A program made the position numbers and the translations under genes. Shown piece after piece: positions 1-29,929 of a stretch of 64,000 bases of DNA. Origin of the DNA: Phytoseiulus persimilis (Eukaryota > Arthropoda > Arachnida > Mesostigmata > Phytoseiidae); assembly GCA_037576195.1 (NCBI GenBank), contig CM075102.1, forward strand, positions 16,178,745 through 16,242,744, given 5' to 3'. Position 1 is the first letter of the stretch; each line of letters starts with the position of its first letter. Under the pieces are notes generated by a model that was not told where the DNA came from, ran no database searches, and worked only from the letters and a program-made list of their open reading frames with translations.

Positions 1-3000
1 AATATTCGAGAGTAGCTCGGCTGGCCCGGTTTTACCTCCGCTCCCGGCAGGGGCTCCTGGGCTGTGGAGGATTTGCTTGATTGCCAGCGGACTCTTAGAC
101 TTCCAACGTATCCTTCATGGCGTTCTTGCGAAAGCCGCTTCCAAGTTCAATCTCTAATGCTCCGCCCTCGTCGCCGGCAAGATATATCCTCCTGGAAATC
201 GGCGCCGGAACGGTCTTCGTCCGAATGAATTCAGCTCCGCTGAACTCATGTTCCCCCGAAACAGTTGTTGCGAGCTAGTTCTGCCACTTGAGCCCCGGCC
301 CCTGAGATCGGTTCTTGGGTTTTACGCAATCATCATAATCGAATCACGCAGATCCTTCCGAAATCCTCTGAAGATTTGGAATCGATCCCTGGAACGATTG
401 CGACAACGGGCCCTCGTGGCTCAGCTAAGTAGCTCCGGATCGGTTCGACAATGGCCAATCACGTACGAATCCGATTCGCGGAAGTTTTTTACCACACCGC
501 AGAGATGCGTCACGCAAACCGCCGAGGGTAACGATGGCTTGGGGAGAAGATTCAACTGGAAGGAGGTCTCGGTTGAACGAGCTGTGCGGATCTCACACGG
601 AGAGCAACTCGAGCGTGGGCCCGAGTTTGACTTGTGATGTGAAAGGACTACCGGCGTTGGAACATGCGATCAACGGTTTTGGCCCATCCAGCTCATCGAC
701 TGTTTCCCGGAATGCGGCCGGAATATATGGCAGTGGAGATAGAGAGGAAAAATGGGAAGATCCCCCGAGGGAGAAGTGGATACACCGTGAACCTGCTTGA
801 AGCTATGCCGCCGGAACTACCTACCGCCAATTTTCGCGGTCTTCAGTCAACAGGAGTCGACCGAGCCTTCCCGGGAGATTTCCTCTCAGGTAGAAGAGGA
901 ACCTGCAGGACAAGTCATCTCGCGATGTTCTGAAAGCAGCGGGAGGACGAACGAACTTCCACCCGCTTTGGCGGATCTGTTAAAGAGCGCCACGTCCCCC
1001 GCGGCTGCGGCGCTCGCTGTATTTCTATGAACGACGACGACACAAGGTGCACACGACACCGTGTTCGAGTGTTAGCGCGTCGAAAAATTCCGCCGTCCTC
1101 TAGGAGGCCTTTCTGCGTTGCGGAATTGAAAATGATAGAGATATTCTCGAAGAGATCAGCTGGTTTACGACACGTTGCAGACCCCAATGTTCCCGGGCAC
1201 GGCGAGCGTAACGACCAGAGCTATACATGGACAATGTTCGAGCCGTAATGACATTCTTTATGCCCCTATAAAATTGGCCAAAAAAAAAAGCCTACAGGAA
1301 CGGCAGTCGAGGTTGCGACTCCTGTGTCATGCAAAAAAAGAAGGATCATCACGTTTGCAGAGCTGTCCGAGCCGGCGGCGCAAACGTACAGGCAACGAGC
1401 CGAGCCGCGTAACGTAGCCAGATGGTGAAAAATGGTTGTTATGCAAGGGTCAAACAAGCAAGGGGGGCAGCTCAACGCAGCTCGTTCGAACAGCAGCGCT
1501 CGCAAGAGAGGGCTCTGTTTTTAGTTGCAAAGTCTGCGACGGGTAATAATGAATTCGAGAAGGAGAGCGGCGATCAATGAATAGAAGCATCCATTCCAAA
1601 CTAGCAGAGTACGTAAATGATAAACCACTCACTCAGAGATGCATTCGATCAGATACGGTTCCACCGGGACTCTCTAGTTCGAGCGGAATCGAAGCCTAAT
1701 CCATCTTTATTCATCCTTGCAGGGGCTTCGGAAAACAGGGATACCAGTGCCAAGGTGAGCAAGTTCATCTTCCTGAGCTGTGAACGCGATGTCAAGACGC
1801 GAAGGGCGATGATCTGCCCTATGCGGCGGCTTATCGGTCGGGTTCCTCGCAGCGGTTGCAGAGTATTTGATAAGCGCCCCCCCCCCCCCTACTCCCGTTT
1901 CCAGGGGGGTGTATGATTGAGTGACACGTGTTCTTTCGGGTCGCGAGGTAACTACTTGACGAGGAAGTCGTGGAGCCAATTGACATTCTATGCATCGATA
2001 CGTCGCCCGAGGCAACAGGTTGAGAGCTCAACATGTCTCCGAGAACAGAAAGGATCAGCCCATGGCCGCTGGCGCCTGTTGGTGTCGAGGAACGAGGGGG
2101 GAGATGTCAAGGGCTGTGAGGCACGTACTGCAGGCTCCGCCGTTGAGTTTGCAGTTGGCACGCCGAGTAACGGGAGCGCAGCAGCTTCAGTGAGAAATAT
2201 GGACCGTGGGCTGCAGAATGCATGGCTACCCAAAACCTCCCTCGCGTCCGTTCAACAGATACGCCAGAGCGCGTCCTGTTCGTCACGCCACCTCAGCTGT
2301 GGCTGGCAGATGCACGGCGGCTCCGATCGGGACTTCGTTTCAAAAACCCTCGCAAGAGGAGCAACAGCGTCTTTCATGATCGTTTGCGAACGGTCCCGTG
2401 CGCACGAGCCGAGTGGGCCCTAGCCGGCCGGGGTTCAGCGCTGCTCGATCGTATGAAATCTGGTTCGTAGACGCATCCGACGGAGAGCGCTCGCGATCCC
2501 CGGGGGGAGGTGGAAGAAAGTGCCGTCGAGGGAAACACGCGACTGCCAGAGGGCGTGGATGTCCTGCTTCCGGAGGAATTATTTATGAGCGATCGGAAAT
2601 ATTCATGCGTGTTTTCCATCCTTCAATACCTGTGAGCTCGGGTCTCATATGCACATACGAGATATCATCGCTTCCGCGGGATCACGGCTGCGCTCCTGGA
2701 GGACGACACGTCGCCGGTAAAGCCTTGCGGTCAGCTTCGACGCGAAAGCTTCCGCTGAGGCTACAGTCGTGAATTCTTGTTTAGCACGTACCCGCGCAGT
2801 GCCCGAGGCGGTCGAGTCGGAGGTACTTTCTATGGTCATCGCCGTTATTATTGCCGGGGCTGTTGTTCTCCTCGAGGTTGTTGTGGAGGTAATTCTGGGA
2901 GAAGCATTCTCATTATAAAAGTCGCAAACGGCGGCCATTACAGCACGGCCGGTTCCGGACGCAGACTCGGAAACGACTCTGCTGCACTGCGTTGCGCAGC

Positions 3001-6000
3001 GCTGTATCATTCCTTCTGTTCTGCAGAATAGGGAACGAATAAAGCTCGTCAACGACTGGGAGGCCACCGACGAGCGAGCCCGCGAAAACTCTCCCTCTTC
3101 GTGGGAGTTTGGCCGACCGAACGGCCGACTGGTCGGCGCGGTTCGCACCTCTCGCACAAATCGCTCAGGTACGATCGCCAGAGCCTGAACTCCGCGCGGC
3201 GGGTTGTGGACCAAGAGCTCGCGTGAGAGGCGAACGTCAGGAACGGCTCGTACCCGACTCCTGTTTCCGACCGAGCAGTACGGAGGAATTCCACAATGGG
3301 AATCTTCCGGAAACTCCGGGGGATACGCACGCGCGTGCACACGCACGCCCGACAGCGCAGCTTCGTTAGCGGAGTTGACTCTCCGAGCTCTTTGTGAGCG
3401 TTCGTTGCGAGCATCGCGTTGGTTTGTCCTGATTCCTTGCGGCTTCGTCTTTTTGCAAATAGCGTGCGTGTATTGTGTGTTGGTCGTTGCGTGCCAAAAG
3501 CCTTCTAGGGTTGGGCCGGCACCGCTCGACTCCGTGGGCTCTCCAACTGTTGAACGCCTTCCGTTCACTGCACGCCCAGCACATCCAGATTATGCAGATT
3601 GTACTCGAACAATACAGGCTCGTCTGCCCGCACGCACGTGCGCGCTCAACCAGCTGGACATGTGGGTGATTTTCTGCGATGGACAGGCTCAAAGCGATCG
3701 CTCGGTTTTTCATTAGAGCTGGATGAACGTTCGAAAACATCATCGGGTCCCCGAGAGAGTTCCTGAGGCCGTCCACCTGATCGAAAGAATCTTCGTCGCC
3801 CCGGCGGGCTCACAAAACTTAGGAGCTCTTCACGGCATGCGGTGCAGCGAATATTGGACGTCGATGGATTCAACTCTCGGAGACCCCCCCCCCGATTCTC
3901 GATACTCCCTCGTCCGGGGACCTTCTGACTCGCTCCGCAGAGAATGTTTCCGCTCGCCTCGGAACTTCGGAGGGATCCAAGCTCGGGGTGACCACGACAG
4001 GCCTTCCTCCAGCGGGGATCGAGCGTCTTGCAGCCGCCGTGGAATATTTTAGTGAAGATCAATATTGAGCGTAAGAGTCGTCCCAGTCGTCTGCTGTGAT
4101 TCCGTCCAGACGCCCGTCATCCGAAGGAGTGGTGGTGGCGGCGGCTCCAGGACAGGCGGATAATCATTCCGGCTTCAGAACCTCGCGTTCGACGAAGGAA
4201 GGGGGGGGGGGGGGGGGAGTGGCTCCGCTATACTAATTTATATGAAATCCAGTCCGGCTCGAGAGGGAGCTTGCCGGCTGATAATGCTTGGCGCGCGGTT
4301 CTCCTACCCAAGCCGTTGGGTGTCATTCGCTGTTCCTGAAAGTCGAGTTCATAATTTGACCGGAACCGAATCGTATCGATCGGAAGATCTCACTAGCGCG
4401 CTCCCTTCGCCCCTGGCTCAGACGGCTGGTTGATCTTGCCGCCCCTCGGTCAGCGCTCGCTCGGTTTAGTGGATGTCGTGCGGTGTTCTGCTAAACGGTC
4501 CACCGCGGACTCTGTGCAGAAGCCTGAAACGGGTCTGAATCGATCCCGGGGACGAGCCTGGGTCAGAACCCCTTCCGATCGATAGCGTTCTACAGGACTC
4601 TCTGAGAAAAGAGGCGGAGACAATCGTTCGACCAAGGTTCGAATGGAACACTCATTCAGGATATCCAAGGAGCCCGCCCGCATTCCAGAATCTTCAATCG
4701 GGGTCAATTGAGACTTCATGCGACACGATGCAGGGCTTGATACAAGGCCGCATGGTCCCCTTGCGACTTTTCTCCGAGAAATAAGATCGATACCGGGGAT
4801 TCCTTCTGCGGGCGGTCAGCCACGCTCGGAGAAGTTCATAGGCTCAGGAGCAGGAGCATGAAAGAAGAAACATTGGAACCGAACGATGACGAAAGTTAGA
4901 TATGACGTCATGGGCTTTGGGACCCGGAACGCAGGCTGCGCTGTCGAGATGCGTCTGCGTTGGCCGAACTCTTGAAGGAGCCAACTGGCTCGGAACCGAT
5001 TTGGGAGAACTTTCCGTTGTGAGAACCCACTGCACGTGGACCGGAGGTTCTGCATTGTTCTCGGTTTTCTCTTCAGTCGAAGAAATCCGAGAGTCGCTTC
5101 CGTCCTGTGAGCCTGCTCGTCCTCGACTGCTTCTGCTCAAGGCTCTTTGGGGAGGTCTGAAAATCCGCGCAAGGTGCCGTGTTGGCTGCTGCTGCCGGGA
5201 TCATCTGAATAGAGATCGGGGATCGCTGAGAACACATCGTGTGATTTTTGCGGGAAGTGTACTGCGCTGAGCCCGACCCCACTGACAGCTATGCGCGTCA
5301 GCCGATGCATATTGAGACGGTGTACGGCAACTTTGCAGCTATACACCGTTCGCGTGCCTCCCCACCGAGTTGATTTTCGGCTGCTGCAGGTGTCTTGTTT
5401 GACATCGAGATCGTTGAGTGGATGTTTCGGAGTCGTGTTCCATCTGGCACCTGCCAAGTTCCTCGGGTGATTCCTCCGCGAGCTTTCGGGGCGGAAGGTC
5501 GATCGGCGTGGCTTCGGTGGCGACGAACCGTCGCGACGAGCGGCTGAGTCAGAAGAGGTGAGCTCGGGCCGATCGCGACGACGCGCGGCAGGAATAAGAC
5601 AGCCTGACCACTCCGCAGCCGATAAGCACAGCGGAGAAGGAAGCCTTTCGGCCGCCATGGCGGTGTCTTCCCCGAGGCGCGGCTGAGCTCACTGAGGAGG
5701 CAAGGCCCTTGTTCACGAGAAGGCCAAGTTTGTGTGCTCTCTCAAGCATGACGCTGCGTTTCCAGCTCCGTTGAAATCTAATTCCAATAATGCCGCATCC
5801 GCCAGCTGCGCATAACGTTCCACCGGCACCGCTGACAGTGGTTCTCACCTTCCCACCGCAGTTGCCTTCGCGCGTCAGCCTTCAGTGCTGCTTTCGGCTG
5901 CACCCGCTCGGCGGATCGAGAACTCAAAATGAAATCGGTCCCGGAACGCCAAAATGAGGCACCGTCAGGCAAAATTATCCTGCTCTGCGACCACCCCTTT

Positions 6001-8307
6001 CTTCGAAGAATGTTCGTTCCTCGAGTACCTCACAGCCGGTGAGATCGGTGGGCGTGGGTGAATCCATCGCAACCGTTTCCGCTGAACGGCCGACCTCCCG
6101 CCCGCCTCCGGGGCAATCGACGAGCCCGCCGGGCGGTTTGCGGATCCCGCAAACATCGTTAAAGTCACAGATCCTCAATTAGGCAACCCGTAAGTTTCAA
6201 AGCAGCCGCTTCGCGGGGTCATGCGTTGCTAATTCCTCTGCGAGCATCCGCCGCTCTTCCCGCTCACTCCCCAAGTCTCGCGCCGCCGCTATCGGCGAAT
6301 TCCGGATCTGGGCCTCGAGCGCCGAAAGTGTAACATCCCTCGCTGGAACGAGACCACAACGCGCGTTGGCGGCGCCAACAACCACTTCCCGAACGGCCAC
6401 AGAATCGGCGACCGCGGTCTTCCGAAGCCCCGGAAAGAGCTCACAATGCACTTGGACAGATTCCCAAGATCGTTTGCGCCGGCGTTTCTCCTTTCTGGCC
6501 GGAAGCCCCTCACCTTCGAGCTGGTCGGAGCTCTTCATTCACTCCGTTGAAGGATCGACATGCAACATTTCTTTCGCGTCCTCATTCGGACCGGGAGCTG
6601 AGCTACGGGTACAGGAAGGGGCGAATCCGAAACCGGAAAACTTTCCTCCGATCGGCGCCGAACTCAGTGGAGGTTAAGTGAATTAGGAACCCCCACGTGC
6701 TCGGTCTACGTTCAATGAATCGATTCTAGCGGTTTGTCTCGACAATCGGCTTCCTGCCCAACTCCAGCGTCATCATGTAATGCAATAAACGTACACAACC
6801 TCGGGAGAATCTTTTGTTGGGCGCTCGGGCGACGGCGGCTAGCAACGATAAGGAACTCGGTCGTTTGCGTGCATAATTGCGGCCGACTTGACCCAATGAA
6901 CGTTAACCAGGATTAAGGACATGGCGAAAGTTAGGACCTCCCTTGCGACCCCATAAAGGAGCCTTCCATTCAGAGAAGGTGGCCCTTCCGTTTGCCGAAG
7001 GATGCCAACGAAGCTCAATGTTGCTGGAGCGAACTGATTTTGGTCATGATTGGCTGTCACGTACAATAGACACTCTAGTGCTGGAAGGCACTCGCCGACC
7101 TAATGGGATTCGGGCTTGAGAAGATGTATGGGGAAGCAGGCTATATATCATTCCTCGGGCTGCGTCGTGAACTCACCGACGAGGAATGGGGAGGATCCAA
7201 TACGGTATTTAACAAGGGCCGCAACTTTCCATCTTCTGATGAATTTGCGAGATGAGCTCCCGACGAACATGTCTAACGAGGCTGCGAGCCCATGCCACGA
7301 ACAGCAGAACTGCGCCAGGAAACTCGGTTTGAGATTCGTGGGGAGTTTTCCCTGAAGGTTCCGCTTCGCTCTTCTTTCGGGGGGTCAGAGCCGGGGTTCG
7401 GCTTCGAGGTTCGCCGAAACGTAATGTAATTGCAAGGCCCACGCCAAAAACAGCAGCCGTAGTCGCTGGTGGCCATTCTGTCCATTTTTCGACACTAAGG
7501 CTCTCGGGGCTCCTTCCATACGTCCAAGTATCGCCGATAGCTCTGCTTGTGGCATCGTGGGCAGTTTTGCGTGCAATACCCCGGCGGCTCCGTGTGTCGG
7601 CGGCCGCTATTTCATGTTGACGTTCTGTGGGAGATCGATGTTTTCCTCGAGGGAACCTTGAGCCATGGACCGGATGGTGGAACCGAATAGTGGCCGTCCG
7701 TTCACCTGTCCGAACTTATCGCTATGCGTGGCCACAAGGGATCCGTGAGTCAACTCCAGGGCTTTCAGAGTGCGTGCTGCTCCCTCCCAACGATTGGAAC
7801 GCTGGAAGAACGGAGAAAAGCATGCGACGCCGATTCGATAGCGGGTGCGGCGCTCGGAACCGGGTGGACGAATGCTCCAGGAGACGGGAGAGCCCAAGGA
7901 GTCTGTCTGTCCGTCTGTCTTCGCTGGTCGGAAAGCCCCTCCACGAGGAAACATGCAAACGAATGCAGGAACGAAGGAGACGAGAGGAACGAGGGCTGGA
8001 GGGGCCAAGGGAGGATTGATGGACTCTATTTTGGAAAACGCTTCCTGATTGCTCGGACTCGCAACGGTACACAGGACGTCTATCATCAAGCTCACTGCTG
8101 CTTGTCCGGCCAGTAGGGGAACAGGAAGAGGAGCTTCTGCTCCCACGAGCAGCGAACTAGGTTAGGTAGACAACCTCCTTACAGCGCTGGCTGTACTAAC
8201 GAGTTGACTCGGCCAATCAATCATCGGGCGGGGGTGAGCGAAAGGGGAGCGGGCCTTGATTCGAGCCAGCGGCACTCGACTAAAAGTTCTTCTCCTTCTG
8301 TTTGCAG
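1..8307. other. GC-rich stretch without a recognisable exon (5' flank or 5' intron of PKC)
   Basis: I read both strands for the missing start of the PKC (pseudosubstrate and first half of C1A, with its two-Cys zinc motif and Trp-Gly-Phe stretch) and did not find it. Several open frames exist on both strands, the longest being 307 codons on the minus strand at 2645-3568. Their composition is rich in Arg, Ser and Pro and shows no domain, as expected for chance frames in GC-rich DNA. The stretch holds mononucleotide runs (C at 1877-1889, G at 4201-4217). It may contain a promoter or non-coding first exon, but nothing in the bases proves it. Confidence 0.5.
4201..4217. repeat. Poly-G run (17 G)
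   Basis: Seventeen consecutive G, a homopolymer that may be assembly-length uncertain. Similar C runs lie at 1877-1889 and 43075-43084. Confidence 0.85.
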
Positions 8308-24928
<16,621 letters not shown>

Positions 24929-26880
24929 AACTTGATCATCTCTTCCTTCGTCATTTGTTACTGATGTCAACTGATCGCATTTCCGCATCACGATCCCTCG
25001 TTTCGGTGGGGCATCGTCAGCATCATCAGACCAATCATACCTTCTCTTCTGCTCGCTCCGGGTTAGGAGAGAAGGAGCCAAGGCACGCTCTTGACTCCGG
25101 ACAAGGAGTTCGGGAACGCGAGCTTACGAGTGGATATAAACGGTTCAATTTCGAATCGCCCGCCGCTGATACAGCAGTTAGGGCGTCGGTGTTTTTCTCT
25201 CGATTCGGCGTGTAGTAGAAAGGAATAGTACTGTTCATACACGGAACACCTATAATTACAAGACAAGACCCCCGCGGACACGTGGGGGTCTCCGACCGAG
25301 TCGCAAGTCCCTTTCGAGAACCCAGGCGTAGAAAATCCATCGTGTCAAACAAGCCACGCTGGGCGGCCGCCGCTGCCCAGCAGATATTGAGACGCCAGTA
25401 TGACCTTGCTTGGATACTTCGCGAACTAAGCGAGCGAGCCAGCCAGACAGCTAGCCTGCCAGCCCGTGGTTAGACATTTTAGCAGGAGGAACTCTGATTG
25501 CGGACTTCCCAGCTCACAGCGACGACGAAAAGTTCTGTCGTGTCGGGTCCCGCGTGGAGAACAATGCGAACACACCGGGACACAACTGACAACTCGAACA
25601 AGCATCCCAACGAGCAGACAAACAAACGAATAGAGGCCCATTCGGAACTCGAGAGCTAAAAAGCCTAGAATGAATAGCAGAACAGGGATCGGAGACCACC
25701 GCATCCTTCAAAAATCCGCTTCCACTCAAGCCTCGTGCTTGCCAGACGCTACGTATTGTCGCCTAATCCTCGGTTACCGCCGGCATTCCGGCCCCCTGGA
25801 CTCAACCACCTCTCGCCTGTGATATCAACTCCAACACCTATGACGCCCGACGGATTTCTACGAGGCTCGTCGGGCAAGCTGAAACCCTGCTGTACACAAC
25901 CCGACCGCTACATACCAAAGCTCTGATTCAATCCGTCATTCCCCTCACGACTCCCCCGACTCCGATGAGAGGGCCTGTTCTACGGTTTCTGATGACTCTT
26001 CTCGGAGGTGAAGCCGATAATCATCACTCATCCGTCGACATACTCACGTACTTGGACTTATAGTTTACTGTTATTCACCCAATGCCTGGACCCAGCTCAT
26101 CCAACGCGGTCGAAGCGTGTAAGAGATTTCCACTCCCAGCAGTGGCTTTATACATTTGTTCATACATCCGACCGTAGTCTTGATAACGTCTTTGATCTTC
26201 GAGCTATACCTGGGAACTACTTCTGTCATTCAGTTCAACTAGTTCATGAGCTCCAAATGTGTTTTTAGAGAGACTGATGACCAGAGCGGAGGGATCTCTC
26301 AGGAGGATGACCCGTGTGACTGAATTTGCGTAGGCTGAATAAGCTCGTGTTCCCCAGACGACCGAGAGATGAAAGTTGTCTTGACCGAGTGCCGTCCCCT
26401 GGGTGAACTGTTTCTCAAGAAGCTCAAGTCGGTTTCGTTGGATAGAGGCATTGCGGAATCCAAAGTGCGTGTGAGTCTGTCGTTTCTGTTTAGGCTGTGA
26501 AACCGTTCCCGTACGTTTGGGATGTGAGAGTGTCCCATGATTCATCTCCTTTCCAATCGACCTCTCGTTGTTGAAACGCCGACGGCATGAAAAGAAAGTT
26601 GGTTATCCGAACTCGTCCCGCCGAACTAACTATGCGCGTACTACATACGTCTAGGTAGAATGATCAATAGAGTGGAACTTGTACGTTGAAAAGTTCTGCT
26701 CGGGAGCCCTTTCAAGTACAGATTCAAGCGAATGCAGAAACTGGATGCGGACAACTGCATTTACGGAAGAACGAGACATTGTCGTCATGAGCAACTATGA
26801 AGACGACGACGACAGAGACAGTATCGTCGTTGGGATCTTTTTTGTTCGTGCGTGTATGTGTATGCGGGTGTGTGTTTGTG

Positions 26881-26884
<4 letters not shown>

Positions 26885-26937
<53 letters not shown>
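26885..26937. repeat. (TG)n microsatellite
   Basis: About 26 uninterrupted TG units flanked by degenerate TG-rich sequence from about 26848, typical of a slippage-prone dinucleotide repeat. Confidence 0.95.
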
Positions 26938-26940
<3 letters not shown>

Positions 26941-28589
26941 TGTGTGAGAGAAAGAGTGTGGATGCCGCTGCTGATCATGAGCGCGGAGATTGATGGAGAC
27001 TTTGCTGGTGGAGATGAGGACGGATACCTAAAACGAACGAAGGAGACGAATGGATTCAGAGGAGGAGAACTGGAACTCATGCAAGATCGTTTCCGTGTCG
27101 GAGAAGACCAAGGTCGATTTTGCTTGAATACTGCAGTAGTGCTTTCATGGAAAGTAATCTTTTCGACTCGTTCCTCATAGGTTCTTGGCGTCGATTATAA
27201 ACCACAATAGATTCAGAAACTTTGGAACAGCAAAGCCTGACGAGATGAGTGTTGGCGACCACAGAACGCCGGTCCGACCGTTCTTTGGGAAATATTCAGC
27301 CTGCCTTGGCGCGTGAAAGAAGCCTGATGTATCTCTACGGGCCGATCGCTCCGATTTTCAAATTTTACACAGGAAACGAATGTAGATTTATGGGTTAGGT
27401 GGTAGCGGCGTATAAAAGGTATCGCACTGATCCGATCATTTTCTCGTCGGGAACTCCAAATCAAAACAGAACCCAAGTTCTGGGTTTCCGCTCCTCTTTC
27501 AATCCCGCTCTGCCTCTCACACTAACACACCTCCATTTTCCCGCATCACAGCTCTTCTATTCATACCATTGCCTGATCGGACTGTCCCTTACATCGAAGG
27601 TTTTGTCGCTGCTGCGTTCCCGTGGCAGCGGACGGAGAATGGGCGCCATTAGGATTGAAGACGGATATTCGAGTGAAGTGAAGTTCGAGCTCGACTTGAC
27701 TCAATGCACGGCGTTTGTGTTGAGTAAATGAATGTTGTTGATACTACACGGAAGAGGATAACCATGACGATTCTTGGAGCTGATCGATGAGATTTCCGAT
27801 CGAGCTATCCCCTCGACTGCCGGAAAGTAGCTAACAGTCTTCAAAATTAACTGCGAATTCCGGATACTTTTTCTTCGCCCATCCAATCCACCAGATTCCA
27901 TTAACGTACTTCATTATAGCCACTCTTACTACGATGGCTGTGTTATTTGTATCGGTGCCATGAGGAACAGGCCAGTACCGACTGTATTACAGTCAAACTC
28001 ATACGTAAGGTCCAATAATATTCAGCAGTATCCGAGAACTCTCCGGTAGCGAGCAGAACTATACAATCGTGACATTTGTCGACTCATTCCGTTCTATTTC
28101 AACCCTGCGCCAACGCCAATATATTTCCGATACTTCTTCCACAAGCCGTTGAACTTCCATCTTCATCGTCTCAGTCTATGGTATGGTCACATTTTGGAAA
28201 ATTGCAATGATAGCATACCTGGGAGGAAAATGAGAAAAAATATGGAATAAATACTGCAGCTTCTTGTTTCAATCTCGGTGGAATTGTATTCCCTTCTTTT
28301 CTTTCGGTTTTGCCGGAACTCTGGTTTCAAGTGGGTGATCCCGAGCATGGGCAATCTTCTCAAACTTCGAGATATGCTGATTCAATCACGAAAGTCGTTT
28401 CTTCTCGTGATACACGATACATATTCTACGCGGAGCCGTATGATCGATGAGAGCTCGCATGGGCGTTTCCATCGTTTGAATACCGCCTTCGGTCAAAACT
28501 CGGAGCTTTATTTGTCAACGTCGGAAACCAAAGCTCTCGGCTTTGAGTTGTCCTCGCCGACCATCCAAAGTTCAGCTGAGAACGATAAT

Positions 28590-28700
28590 GAGATCCTCCT
28601 CGGGCAATTCGGGATAATAGGTGTGGTCGATACACGGATGTATTTTTTCCGGAATGACATCTCCGCCGAGCTTCACCATAGCTGTCACCGACGAAATTCA
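28590..28700 (-). pseudogene. Possible DM9-repeat relic
   Basis: One minus-strand frame reads GGDVIPEKIHPCIDHTYYP followed shortly by EED and a hydrophobic run. This resembles the core of DM9 repeats (roughly G-D-hydrophobic-hydrophobic-P-x-K-x-x-P-x-x-x-x-x-Y, then E). The frame is open for only about 36 codons, and the expected start of the repeat appears in another frame, so this is a fragment at best. DM9 repeats often accompany FAMeT-type domains in arthropods. Confidence 0.3.
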
Positions 28701-29929
28701 TTCGGGTCATCCGAGTCGTGTTCTACACGAAGCGTTGCCTCTGTAAGAATCTGTCATGGTGGGGAAATATAGCCGCTACGACATCGAATACTCTCTCGCT
28801 AACTCGAAAAAACAAGGGTGCTCTTCGCACGAATGTCGGACTATGAAATCGGGCGACGAAACTCGTTATCGTGCGGTCAGTTGTGCCAAAATGGAACGCG
28901 ACGCGAGCTGATTCGATTGGAGCACAAAAAACGATCTCTCCTGGGAGCGTTCATGTTCGATTCAAGTCTCTGATGAACGGGGTCGACTGTACTGCGTTCT
29001 GTTGTTGCAAGGGCCCATGACCAGCATTCGAGATGGAAAAACAAGCTGAAACGTTCCCATATCCAGGCGCATCTTTTTCTCAGAGACATCAAAGTTAAGG
29101 CGCCAAACCGTTTCCAGAAGTGCCGTGGGGTAGCGGATGGGTGTTCCTGCCCTCGTTTGCCGCTTCCGCGAGAGAAGGTTTCAGTTGGTGGCGCGACAGT
29201 GTGAATCGAAGATATCCGATGATAGTGTCTTGAAAGCTAAGCTCTTGCATCTCCCGGACCCATCGACTTTCGAAACAAGCAATACCAATTTCTTTGGCTC
29301 TCTCCTAAGTAAACTTTGTTTCCCACTGATCTTCGAAAACTTCATGAATCCGAATGCGCGCTCAACCACACGAAAAGTACTGTATCCAGCTGATGAGAAA
29401 TACGTCCCCACGCTAGATGGAAGGAGGCTTCTCACTATATGCGGAATCGGGGCGATAGCTTCCCCACTAGTGAATTGTGCTTCGGTTCCCTGGAAACCAA
29501 CTCAGATGAGCACGGTTCGGAGCTTTCATGATTTATTCCCTGGGGTTAATTAGAAAGCGAAGGCGAGGGTTTTGCTCCTCTCGTCTTGTCACATCCTTTT
29601 GGAACCTCGTTCCTGCCAAGTGGTGGAAAGGTTCCCACGAGGGATATCCAGTCCGTTGAGAATAATTATACCGAGTTTTTTACATTGCTGGTCGTATTCG
29701 CTACAACCTACAACCCACTATCAGTACATCCGTGTCACCTGGGAGCGCGCAGAGAATCTGAAGTGGTAAACAACCTTGGAAGACTTTTGACTTGTTCTTC
29801 TGAGAGGGGTGGGGGAGGCCCGGCGATTGACTAACATTATTCCGAGCTGGCTTCGACGGGAACCGAATCAAGCTCGTCCCCAAGCAGAATACGCAAGAGG
29901 CAAGGGACGGTCTAACAGTTGACAACGCC

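Larger units (their letters stand above)
24929..29929. other. Gene-poor stretch between PKC and the adrenodoxin reductase
   Basis: No recognisable intact gene. It holds a TG microsatellite (26885-26937) and a possible DM9-like relic near 28.6 kb. It also holds TTTATT at 29532-29537, a candidate poly(A) signal for the minus-strand reductase 393 bp past its stop. Open frames of up to 164 codons (28278-28772 +) show no domain. Confidence 0.5.

Noticed and set aside
2645-3568. 307-codon open frame on the minus strand
   Set aside because: Arg/Ser/Thr-rich with no domain, in GC-rich DNA where long chance frames are common; no splice or promoter support.
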